From assembly GCA_020080175.1 (NCBI GenBank), contig JAGHQL010000006.1, positions 124,001 to 188,000 on the forward strand: a stretch of DNA of 64,000 nucleotides, read 5' to 3'. Numbering within the stretch: the stretch's first letter is position 1; each line of letters starts with the position of its first letter. Made by a program: the position numbers and the translations under genes. Below the pieces are notes generated by a model. It had not been told where the DNA came from. It saw only the letters and a list, made by a program, of their open reading frames with translations, and did no database searches. This document shows positions 32,676 to 42,430 of the stretch, piece by piece. Origin of the DNA: Glutinoglossum americanum. Lineage: Eukaryota; Ascomycota; Geoglossomycetes; Geoglossales; Geoglossaceae.

Positions 32676-35536
32676 TTATCCACTCCTAAATATCGCCACC
32701 GTCTCCGAGAACCCATCCCTATTGTCCGCCGCCTTCGCCAAACTCGCCCCATCCCTATCGATCATACTAATACTCCCAATAGTATTCAAGCCATAAAGCC
32801 CCACATTCCTCACCCTCGCCCCCTCAATCGACACGATCGAATTCTGACACCCCCCGGCTCCCGACTGCGAGCAAGCTGCACACCCCCAATTCAAGTCAAC
32901 ACCCCAAATCGACCAACGGGGGTGGGGGGGGGGAATCAATAAAAAGCAGGAAAGAAACGCACCAGTACTCCAGTTATTAAAAAACGAATAAATCCCCGCC
33001 CCGTACCCCAGCACATCCGCCGAATCCACGACCCGCAGCCCCCACGCCGCCGCGCAGTTCCCGCTCTTCCCCGCGCACTTCACCGCGAAGTTCGGGTCGC
33101 GCCACGTGGCGTTATACTTGAACGGCAGCAGGGCCGTGGGGTTGGGCTGGTAGTACGGCGTCTCGGACTGGATCTGGCCCATGAAGATGGACTTCGTGGT
33201 CGCGAACTGGTACTGGTAGAGGGTTGCGTGTTCGACGCCGGTGCCGACGCTGGGTATGTTTAGCTCTGGGGGATGGGGGAGGGGGAGGGGGGAGGCTCAC
33301 AGCCAGATGTTGCCCGAGGCGCTTTCGACGTGCAGGCCGCGGCCGGTGTAGATTGTGATCTGCGCGATGCTCGGGTCGTCGACGTCGTGGTCGGCGGTCC
33401 AGAGCCAGACGTTCTCGAGGTAGATCCCCGTCCCACTGGGTGAGATGTGCATCATCATGAAGGCGGCGATGCAGGATTGTTTGAGGTTCGCAGATGTGAT
33501 TGTGGTTCCGGGCGTGATCGGGCAGTTGGACGCCCGGAGGTTGGAGCCTGCGAAGCCGCCAACCTGGGTGGTTCGTGCCACGTTAGCTTGCCGCTGGGGC
33601 GCGGGGCCGGGGGGTTTTACTCACTCTTGTGTGCACATCCCACATCCCCGATGGCGCCGTGCTAGGGGATGCAAGGTTCCATTGGATTAGAATTGCCCCG
33701 GCTTGCGCTCCCTGCGTGCTGACGATCATGTCTGACCACTCTACTTGCCCTTGCTGTCCCGCTGCGCCAACCTTCACTACCGGCCTCGGGTTCGCCTGAT
33801 TCGCAAACAGACTCCCACTCGACATGATAACCGCGTAACCCTCCCCGACCACCTTCGCCCCGGGCGGGATATTGATCGTATTCGTCACGCGATAGGTCCC
33901 TGCGTCGATAAACGCAACCTGGCCCTGTTGCGTGGCGGTGGTTATCGTATTCTGCAAAGCCGCAGTGTCGTCTGTGACGCCGTCGCCTTTTGCACCTGTA
34001 GCCCGTGCGGACCTAAAGCGCGAGAGGGCTAAGGATTCGTATTGGGGCTTTGAGCGCTCGAAGTAGGCGCCTGATTTTAGGAGGGAGGCCGGGCGGGTGA
34101 AGGCGGTTAGGGGCCCCTGGAAGTTGGTGGGGCCCGACGGGGTGTACGAGTGGCCCTGGCCCCAGGCAGCAATTGTCGTCGTGCCTGCGGTACCGGCTAG
34201 GAGGGTGGAGGAGGGGCCTTGCACGGCGATGGGGACATTGTTTAAGGAGACGTTTTCAAGGATCATAGTCCCGCTTGTGGTGGTTTGGGAGATGGTGTGC
34301 GCGGTGGAGATCCCGACATGAGTGTTGGTTATGCTGCTGTCGAATAGGACGATTGAGCCGACGGCTTGGGCAGAGGTGCCCCCGGCTGCGATGTTGATGC
34401 CGGTGGTGCAGTTGTTGATGTTGATGGATTTATAGGTCCAGCCCCAGTCCCAGAGTTGGTCAATGGCGGTAACAGCGTTGTTGATGGTTATGTTGCGCAT
34501 TGTGAACTGCTGGTTGCCGACTGAGGCGGCTTTGAGGCCCCCGTAGAACACAAGGTCGTTAATCATACCGCCGGAACCTGGTTGAACGAAGGCTGTTAAG
34601 GTGAACCACCCTGCATTTTCCTGGGTAGGGACGACGTACCGCTCTCAATGAAAAGCCCAACATGCTGCGTTCCTGGCGCATCACTCATCTTAAACACGAT
34701 ATTCTGCAAACTCGTTGCCTGTGCCGTTGGCCAATGAATACCCGTTGCTCCTGTACCCGGCGGAATAGCCGTCATATCGATAACGAAATTCCTAATCTGT
34801 CTCCAAAACACGTTTATAGATTCCCACGCAAGACTTCCCCCTGCTTGATATTGATTACCATCGATTACTCCAAACCCAGTTAGTCCTGGGGTAGCTTTGA
34901 GAACGGGTGGGCAGTTGGGGTTGCCGATTAGTTGCGTATAGTAGTAATCGATTATCGAGGAGGAGATGAGGTAGGTACCGGCAGGGAAATAGACTATTGC
35001 GGGGGTGGTGGAGGTGGAGGCGCAGCCAGGGCCGCAGCGGCTACCACTGCTGATTGCATTGTTAATTGCGGCTGTGTCGTCCGTGACGCCATCGCCTGTG
35101 GTTTTACACGGTGGATGTCAATTCACCACGAGATGCCGGCTAGTGCGTGAAGGGAGAGTGAGTTCGACATACCCTTCGCCCCAAAATCCTTCACGTTCCG
35201 GAAAGTCTTATACGACTTATCTGGATTGAACGCCGAGGTACCTTGATGCGTAATCTGCTCCAACCAGTAGGACGCGCACGACGGGGCCACTGCGGCCGCC
35301 GCAGCAACAATTGATGTCGATGTCGACGTCGATGTCGATGAGGTCGTCGAGGACGTGGATGTTGTTGACGTCGTCATGGAACTCGTGGTTGAGGTGGTTG
35401 ACGACGAAGTCGACAACGTAGTCGAGGATGTCGACGTCGTACTCCTAATGGCCGTCGTCCTTGGCTGCTGAGTAGCAGGCGCCGCTCCCACAACCCCAAC
35501 TAGCACCGCGGTCACCGCAAAAATATCGAGGCGCAT
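32676..35536 (-). CDS. GH55 exo-beta-1,3-glucanase, secreted
   Basis: Six exons (35536-35173, 35095-34640, 34577-33625, 33563-33301, 33249-32963, 32875-32676), with introns of 51-87 nt in phase, give about 840 residues, in the GH55 size range. Order: signal peptide (MRLDIFAVTAVLVGVVGAAPA), a Ser/Thr-rich linker of about 55 residues that is probably O-glycosylated, then a first pectate-lyase-3-type beta-helix starting YWLEQITHQG with FGAKGDGVTDDTAAI. A second beta-helix has ATGAKGDGVTDDTAALQN. The double GDGVTDDTAA signature and the late GTGVEHATLYQYQ and SETPYYQPNP stretches are typical of GH55. The enzyme releases glucose from beta-1,3-glucan, in nutrition or wall remodelling. The long S/T linker is less common for the family. 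The start is the first ATG before the signal peptide. Confidence 0.9.
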
Positions 35537-38155
35537 CTTCAAGCCAGGTCAATGAGCGACACCCGGCCTAGACACTCCTCCCAAAGTCAAACCCAGGAAA
35601 ATAGAAAAATGCGAACGAGTGTCTGTAGCTAAAAAACCCCTAGTATATCCTAACGAACGGACGTTGATTCGAGCATGCACGCCCTACCAACACAGCATCA
35701 AGAGAGAGGACAGAACCGCTGCTCCCAGACCAAGAGGGCAGATGAGGAGCCAAGAAGCCCCACGGATGATCGTCGTGTTTAAGGGGTTAAGTCATTTAAA
35801 CTTTCTACATCCTAACGACCCAGTCCCAGTCGGGCAAACACCCAATCCTGAGCCCGATCGAGCGCGCGAACCCTAACAAGCATTTTTAATCGCTCACAGC
35901 GGGAATCCGAACCGAAGAGCTAAGTTGGGAGTAGGCGGGTCGGCGCCAAGGAGCGTCTTCGGGACGTGATTCGTTGAGGGGGTGGAGGTTTAATTTCATC
36001 GCGTGGGATAAGATCGTGTGGGGGGAAGATCGTTGAGCGCCGACAAGCTCCAAACTCCAATCCCCTTGGGCACGTGGATTCGGATGCCCTTGGAAAAGGC
36101 GGTCCTCCCTACTCCCATCTGAGCAGTTCCCACAGACATACACACGCATATTCACATTCCGGCTTCCACCTCGAAAATTTGTTTCCTTTCACCCAACGGA
36201 AAACTAGTTTGCCCGCTAACTGCTAATAAAGCGAAAAAAAAAACCTTTTTCTTCGCATGCGGGCCAATCAGCGATTTAGACCCACTCCACTAATTTTTTA
36301 TTTTTATTTTTATTCTTATTCGCAAGCTAAGTCGGCTGGCCAGTTTGCTCTACTCTCGTATTAGAAAAAAGTCACATGAAAATGCTGGAATGGGCTAAGG
36401 TTCCCTACCTCGTCGTGAAACTGCCTCTGGATTCCTCACCGCATTCCGGGGTTCCTGGTGAGAGCTGTAAATGGGCGCTATCATATACATTCCGAGCCAG
36501 CCGGGAGGGAGATCGCGAGCGAGGGCCATTCTACCGTCAGGAGCTCAAAGGCTCGTTGGGACTTTTAACGCGCATTTACCGGCCTGGGACCGTGTTTTTG
36601 TAATCGTAATTGTCCATCTATCTATGATGATACCTGCCGATGTGCTCGACACCTTGCTCGTGCAACGGAATCTCCCGACAAGCCCCTACGCAAGCTCAGC
36701 ATTTGCCGAGTACCGAACCAGCCAGTCGGGCAGGTCGCTTTTCCCAGCACGGACGTTCCCATGTAGCATTCCCTGTGCGGCGATTTCCCGACACAATGAA
36801 CGTTCCAACACAACGAAAGTCCTCCAAGGGAAAAAACCCCACCAGCCCAGAGACTAGCTATTTTATTCCTTGCAAGGCAGCCACCTATTTTCAGGCTGCA
36901 CAAAGGGCATTCGATCTCGCGCCTTGCCACGCACCCCCCGTCGAAGAAGGCGGGGTCCATTCCCTGCTGCAAATCAAACGCGGCCAGGATGCTGGTCAAC
37001 CCCGGCCAGATCCGATCTCGCCTTCCCCCGGTTAGCCTTACCCGGCTGAAGGTTCTCTGGGTCCCGAGTTCTCATGGATCTCGTCTCCCACAACCCAGTC
37101 CACGGCCGCACCGTCGACGGCTAGCCATCATACCAACCTGAAAACAACCGGACGGGCGACCACCCAAGGCATTCAAGGAGGGAGCGCGCATCGGAGAGCG
37201 GTGAATTGCCGTCAGACAGCCAGCTCACCAAATCGTGGGGCCAGAAAGCCGCCTTATTCCAGATTTACAAACCCCAGCCCCGCCATCCGAATCCGAATGC
37301 TCTGGCAAAAAAAAAAAAAAAAGCTTTCCTTTTTCCTGCCGCCAAGTTCACGCCTTTTGAAAACACCTATTCTTGGGTTATCTCCGAAAGGCGGGCAGCC
37401 TGGTTAACCACTATAGTCAGTCTAGTGAACCCACATCGAGCCACGCGTCCAAGGGCTGAGCGAATTCGGGTCCACATTTGGCTCTTGGCATCTACAAGTC
37501 GCTCAGCTCCTCCTTGGCGCTCCTTGGCGTGGAGCTTGTTTTCGTTAGTATGACTGTCAGACGGAGTGCTGGTTAGTCCGTTATGGCTGTTATTGGGTGC
37601 AAGCGGCCTTGGCGGCTTGCCGCTTTTTGTTCCCTCGAGGGGGCCGGGGTGCAAATGTTGTGCCAACTTGTTTGGGGGCGATTGTTTTTCCTTAAAAAGC
37701 GGCGAGAAGGCTGGGGCGCACACTTACTTGTGTTTCTCCACATCGGCGGTGGGTCCGTCACCCATTGAGCCTAGGGTATGTGGCGATGCCCGCTAGCCCC
37801 CCGATTCGCTCTTAAGTGTTTTCTATTTTGGTAACCTCTTTGCTCTTAACCCCAGCGCAGAGTGAACTAACCACGCATCGCCTTTGAAGCCACGTCGGAC
37901 AACGAGAATACAGTGTCTTGAAGCTTCTCAGGGCTGAAGAAGCACAGCCGAGTTATAGCCGAAACGGGAAACCCGGGCTCGAGTGCTGGTGCTTTTAAAG
38001 ACCATGGATCTCTCCTCCAGGAAGGATAATATCTTCACGGACTCACCAATCTACCCTACAGCCTTCATTTTCTCTCTACCAACCATATTCCCTTTTAGAA
38101 AACATCTCAAGTCCTTTCGGCTTTCTCGCACAGCCCACAAGATCAAATATCCGAC
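35537..38155. other. 2.6-kb divergent intergenic region, GH55 / CAP
   Basis: No gene recognised. It contains AT-rich tracts (36,225-36,320) and an A16 run at 37,307-37,322. The last 300 bp before the CAP gene are CT-rich, as in many fungal promoters. Confidence 0.5.
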
Positions 38156-38758
38156 ATGAAGTCTATCACCCTAATTTTGACCTCTCTGGTCCTCCTCTTC
38201 AGTACCTCCCTCGCTGTACCAGCTCCCATGCCCGCTCCACCCACCCAAACCGACAGTACATTCATCAGCAATGTCCTGACTCGCGTCAACAACTACCGTA
38301 AGCAACACAGCGCTGCTGCTTTGACATGGGATGCTACTCTCGCCGCGTATGCCCGCACGCAAGCGAACGGGTGCAAGGCAGTGCACACTGTAAGCTACCC
38401 TTGCTCTTCCTAACTCGCGACCTTCCACCCCCCTTTCCCCACAAACCCACCCCCACTAACGCGTACCATACAGGGTAAATATGGCGAAAATATCTACAAC
38501 TTCTGGACCACGGATCCTAACCCAAACTTCACAACCTGGACCAACAGCGCCATCGACTTCTGGATGTCCGAAGCCCCGAAATACACCGTCAGCAACCCTG
38601 CTCCCGCCTATCATTTCACCCAGCTCGTGTGGAAGAGCAGCAAGCGCATCGGCTGCGCCTGGTCCGTGAGCAAGTGTCCTGATACCAACTACTATTTCTA
38701 CTGCGAGTTCGACCCTATGGGAAATATTGCGGGTCAGTTTGCCGCGAATGTCTCTTGA
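38156..38758 (+). CDS. CAP superfamily (PR-1/SCP-like) secreted protein
   Basis: Two exons (38,156-38,389 and 38,474-38,758) around an 84-nt intron give 172 residues. The signal peptide is MKSITLILTSLVLLFSTSLAVPA. The CAP domain follows with VLTRVNNYRKQHSAAALTWD (first helix), the GENIY motif, HFTQLVWKSSKRIGCAWS and the terminal YYFYCEFDPMGNIAGQF. The first canonical cavity His is replaced by the QANGCKAVHT region, while Glu of GENIY and His of HFTQLVW are present. Fungal CAP proteins (Pry-like) bind sterols or fatty acids and are exported. It is intact. It is the nearest ordinary fungal gene on the murA side and shows that the surrounding DNA is fungal. Confidence 0.93.
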
Positions 38759-38916
38759 TCTGCCGGGACTGGTGGACTTGGTCCCGCCTGGCTAGTTACG
38801 AGGAAGCCTACTGTTGGCGCTTGGTAGGGTTTAGACGAGGTGAAATTGGTTATACATTCATATAATGGCATCTTTTTAACTAAGCCTCTTTACAGCTCGC
38901 TTTGTATATTACAAAA

Positions 38917-38922
38917 ATAAAA
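38917..38922 (+). terminator. Likely polyadenylation signal of the CAP gene
   Basis: AATAAA about 160 bp after the CAP stop codon, in an AT-rich tail. Position fits, but the motif is weakly constrained in fungi. Confidence 0.3.
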
Positions 38923-39544
38923 GTATCGCAAGCTATATCTAGTGCTTCCAGTATTCTAAAGCTCTAACGGTGCATACCTCTCAAACCTTACTGTGAGTTA
39001 AATTTCACATTATATGCGAAGTGACTTCAAGTCTTGAAAAAGATCTATAATGCCTAGACACGATCGGACTAGGATCTTACGGATATCAGCATGAAACATG
39101 CCGTTGTTTTCTGAGTAGTAGGGGCTTGTAGGGTACGTAGTATAGAATTGAACCGATCGATTGTATTATAATAAGGAGCAGACCCAGAGGCTAGGTGTGT
39201 TAATTGCAAGTGCTAGAGCAACCACCAAAAGGATTCTATTTGTTAGAACCGCTGGTTTGGATAACGCACACGGTAAATGAGAGGAATGATAACGAATAGA
39301 ATTAATGCTGGAAAACCTCTAGGAGGGGTGAGCATCGGCCCGACTATGTAAATGTCATACCGCTAGAATCTATGACGTATGCGGCGTCCTAACACCGCCG
39401 GAGACCGACATTACCTGTAGGTTAACGCTGTAAGCTAGATGTAAGTTTTCGTATTCAATTCAAATTTCTTCAGCAGGTTCAACGGAAATACTGATGGAAA
39501 AAATGCGACTACTCCTATCTAATTCTAATGTATAACTATCAACG
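38923..39544. other. Convergent intergenic region, CAP / murA
   Basis: AT-rich, no gene. Both neighbouring genes end here. Confidence 0.5.
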
Positions 39545-40841
39545 TTATTGTTTCGACACTCTCCCCCCCACGCCCTCAACCTTCCCCTCCAACTGGTCAT
39601 ACCCCCTCTCAATCATCTCCCATTCCCCCACAACCGTCTCCCCTTCCGCCACCAACCCCGCAACCACCAAACACGCACCGGCTCTCAAATCTCTCGCCAC
39701 AACCTCCGCGCCCTTCAGCCTCTCCACCCCCCGCACAACCGCTACAGTGGACTCCCTACTACCTCCACTCACCGTAATATCCGCGCCCATTCGCCGCAAC
39801 TCCGCTACGTGGGCGAAGCGATGCTCGTACAGCGTTTCCGTTATAGTGCTTACTCCGGAGGCAAGGCAGAGGAGGGCCGTGAGAGGAGCCTGAAGGTCTG
39901 TGGGGAAGGAGGGGTAGGGACCTGTTTGGGTGTCTGTTGCTCGGAGATGGGGTGCTTTGTAGACTGTAATGGCATCTTCACCCGCGACTTCTATCCTCGC
40001 TCCTACAGCTCTTAGCTTCTCCACCACTGTGCCCAGACACGCAACCGCGCAGCCCTTAACCGCCAACGACCCACCCACCAAAGCTCCAACAATCATCCAC
40101 ATCCCGCATTCAATCCAGTCACCCATAACCCTATACCTATATAGCTTCAAGGCCATCCGTCCACGAATCCTTATAGTCTCGCTCCCTGCGCCCTCGATAA
40201 AAGCCCCCATACCCACTAGGCAATTCGCCAGATCGCTGATTTCAGGTTCGCGGGCTGCATTGTGGAGCGTGGTGATGCCGGATGCGGAACAGGCGGCGAG
40301 GAGGAGGTTCGCAGTCCCGGTTACTGTGGGCATGGTGAACGTGATTTCTGCACCGCATAATCCGCTTGGGGGTGCGCGCGAGGATTGAGTTCCGCTTAAG
40401 GGTTATTTCAGCGCCCAGCGCACGAAGACCCAGGATGTGTTGATCTATCGGCCTCCCATTACCGCCAATCTCGCACCGCCCCGGCATCGAAACCTTCACT
40501 CCGTCACAACCTGGCCTCCCCACCAACGCGCCCAACACCAAAACACTCACCCTCACCCTACCTGCTAATTCCCTCGGCACAACGACCACACCCCCATCAG
40601 CAATCACATGCGGTGTATCTAGACGAAGGTTCCCGCCTCGCCTCTTGACCTTCGAGCCGAGGTGAGAGAGGATGAGGAGGAGGTTCTGGACATCAATTAT
40701 ATTTGGGGCGTTGCGGAGGATGTGCGAGCCAGGTACGAGAAGGGATGCGGTGAGGAGAGGGAGAGTGGCATTTTTGGAGCCGGAAACAGAGATAGTCCCT
40801 GTTAAGTGGGGAGTCGGCCCATGGATCTTGAGCGCAGACAT
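39545..40841 (-). CDS. murA: MurA: UDP-GlcNAc enolpyruvyl transferase, one C-run frameshift
   Basis: About 431 residues, intron-free, full MurA length (bacterial 417-430). MurA transfers enolpyruvate from PEP to UDP-GlcNAc, the first step of peptidoglycan precursor synthesis. Catalytic residues are all visible: Lys23-Asn24 in SGSKNATLPLL, the Arg-rich strand GRVRVSVLVLG, Cys123 in SMPGRCEIG (the fosfomycin-target Cys115 of E. coli) and Arg130 in GRPIDQHILGLRALGA. Later come NAAREPEISDLAN, the aspartate in FPTDLQAPLTALL, HVAELRRMGA and the arginine in RDLRAGACLVVAG. The Cys-to-Arg loop is two residues longer than in E. coli. The frame changes once, at a five-C run on the coding strand (40,368-40,372). 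With four C the spacing to the next conserved block equals that of E. coli. It is either a sequence error or a very young lesion. Divergent neighbour of murB. Confidence 0.9.
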
Positions 40842-41338
40842 ATTTCTAAACCCGTCGAAGGCGGACGGGAGCTTCTTGGTTCCTGTCCCCAGTCCGATCG
40901 GTAGAATATAGAATATAAAGCGGTCGTTTCTGTTGCCGTCCCTGGCACTGGCTCTGGCGGTTAAATAAAGCGAAAACAGAACCTACCACGCCGAGCTGAA
41001 GCCAAGCAAAATCAAGCATCGCCACGGAGAATCAAGCATTACCACGGGGATGAGCGAGGTAAATTCGCTAATCTCATTTCCCTCAAGCCAAACAGATCCT
41101 CTAGATCGTCAGGGACCATTTCCGGTCATGAACGGAATTTATGGTTCCGGGGGCGCCAAGATCTCGGGTTTGTGGTGTTCCGGGGAGCTGAGGAGGTTTG
41201 GGTTTGCGGCAGCGAGAAGACACCCTGTCTGACAGCTCAACGAGGGCCTCCGAGGGTTTGGTTCATCCGCATACCTGGGATCCCGTCCCAAGTGCAGAAT
41301 GCCAACCCCAAACTCCCCACCACTCAAACTAGATCGCC
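40842..41338. promoter_or_regulatory. Shared bidirectional murA-murB promoter region
   Basis: 497 bp separate the two start codons. There is no ribosome-binding purine box before either ATG. The murB leader is C- and A-rich (CACCACTCAAACTAGATCGCC before ATG, within 41,318-41,338), as in fungal genes. A tandem repeat lies at 41,010-41,047. Coordinate expression is inference. Confidence 0.55.
41010..41047 (+). repeat. Tandem 18-bp direct repeat in murA-murB promoter
   Basis: AATCAAGCATCGCCACGG (41,010-41,027) and AATCAAGCATTACCACGG (41,030-41,047): 16 of 18 bases identical, centre spacing 20 bp, about two helical turns. It sits 169 bp from the murA ATG and 292 bp from the murB ATG. This layout suits a dimeric regulator, but no factor is known to me. 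Confidence 0.6.
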
Positions 41339-42430
41339 ATGCTCGCAATCGAAGAAAACGTCTCCCTCCTCCCTTACAACACATTCCAAATCCCATGCAA
41401 CACCCGCCATCTAGTCAGAATCCGCTCCCAAAGCGATATCCACAAACTCCTCGCCTCCAACTTATTCACCCAAAACATCAAAACCCACCTAATCCTGGGC
41501 GGTGGCAGCAACATCCTCCTCACGACCTCACACTACCCCGGTCTAGTCCTAAAAAACGAAATCCCGGGCCTCCACCCCCTCCGCTCCGACCACACTCACA
41601 CCTACCTCAGCGTCGGCGCAGGCGTAGAATGGAACTCCCTCGTCGCATACAGCATCGCGCATAACCTCGGGGGCATCGAGAACTTGAGTCTAATCCCAGG
41701 GACGGTGGGTGGAGCGACCGTGCAGAACATCGGTGCATACGGCGTCGAGTTCAAGGACGTGGTTGAGAGCGTTGAAGGGGTTTCCCTAGAGAGCGGGGAG
41801 GTACGGAGGTGGTCAAGGGACGAGGGTATGTGGGGATATAGGGATAGTCGGTGGAAACAGGATAAAACCTGGTTCGTAACCGGCGTTGTGATTAAGCTTT
41901 CGAAAACGGGGTTTCACAAACTAACAACCACCTATCCCTCCCTCCACGCCTCCCTCCCGGACACAGAAGCCCCTCTCACTATCCACACCCTCTGCGCCAC
42001 CATAACCGCCCTCCGAACGGCTGCTCTCCCTTCCCCCGCCGACCTGCCAAACGCAGGCTCCTTCTTCAAGAACCCCTCCATCACCCCCACCCTCCTCGCA
42101 CACCTGAAATCCAAACACCCCCACATCCCCCATTTCACCCCCCGTGGCGACGGCGAGTCCTCGTGCGACGGAAGCGAGGCGGTGGTTAAGATTCCCGCAG
42201 CGTGGCTGATCGAACAATGCGGGTACCGTGGAAAGAGGGTTGGGGATGTGGGGTTGTACGAGGGCCACGCACTTGTTCTAGTGAATTTTGGAGGGGGTGT
42301 TGGCGGGACCGGGGAGGGCGTTTGGAGGTTGGCGCGGGGGATAAGGGAGGGGGTTTGGGAGAGGTTTGGGGTGGTGTTGCAGGAGGAGGTAGTGGTTGTT
42401 GGCGGGAGGGAAGCGGATGTTTGGGTATGA
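41339..42430 (+). CDS. murB: MurB: UDP-N-acetylenolpyruvoylglucosamine reductase
   Basis: A 363-residue intron-free frame, close to the 342 residues of E. coli MurB. MurB uses FAD and NADPH to reduce the MurA product to UDP-MurNAc. FAD-binding segments are LILGGGSNILL (54-58 core) and SLIPGTVGGATVQNIGAYGVE (118-137). The active site has Tyr167-Arg168 in GYRDSRW, Ser241 in NAGSFFKNP (the proton donor, Ser229 in E. coli) and Glu350 in VLQEEVVVVG (Glu325 in E. coli). AAWLIEQCGYRGKRVGD and HALVLVN are also conserved. The presence of the Tyr loop and the NAGSFFKNP context indicate the type I (E. coli-like) enzyme. Apart from a longer C-rich insertion around residues 258-280 nothing is missing. The closest bacterial donor cannot be told by eye. 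Confidence 0.95.
   Translation: MLAIEENVSLLPYNTFQIPCNTRHLVRIRSQSDIHKLLASNLFTQNIKTHLILGGGSNILLTTSHYPGLVLKNEIPGLHPLRSDHTHTYLSVGAGVEWNSLVAYSIAHNLGGIENLSLIPGTVGGATVQNIGAYGVEFKDVVESVEGVSLESGEVRRWSRDEGMWGYRDSRWKQDKTWFVTGVVIKLSKTGFHKLTTTYPSLHASLPDTEAPLTIHTLCATITALRTAALPSPADLPNAGSFFKNPSITPTLLAHLKSKHPHIPHFTPRGDGESSCDGSEAVVKIPAAWLIEQCGYRGKRVGDVGLYEGHALVLVNFGGGVGGTGEGVWRLARGIREGVWERFGVVLQEEVVVVGGREADVWV

Noticed and set aside
40242-40380. An intron instead of a frameshift in murA
   Set aside because: The residue spacing across the break equals that of E. coli MurA when one C is removed, which leaves no room for an intron.
39545-42430. mur genes as bacterial contamination
   Set aside because: No Shine-Dalgarno boxes, wide eukaryote-like spacing, and continuous sequence into intron-bearing fungal genes on one side; no N run lies between 15 and 50 kb. 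Only read evidence can close this.
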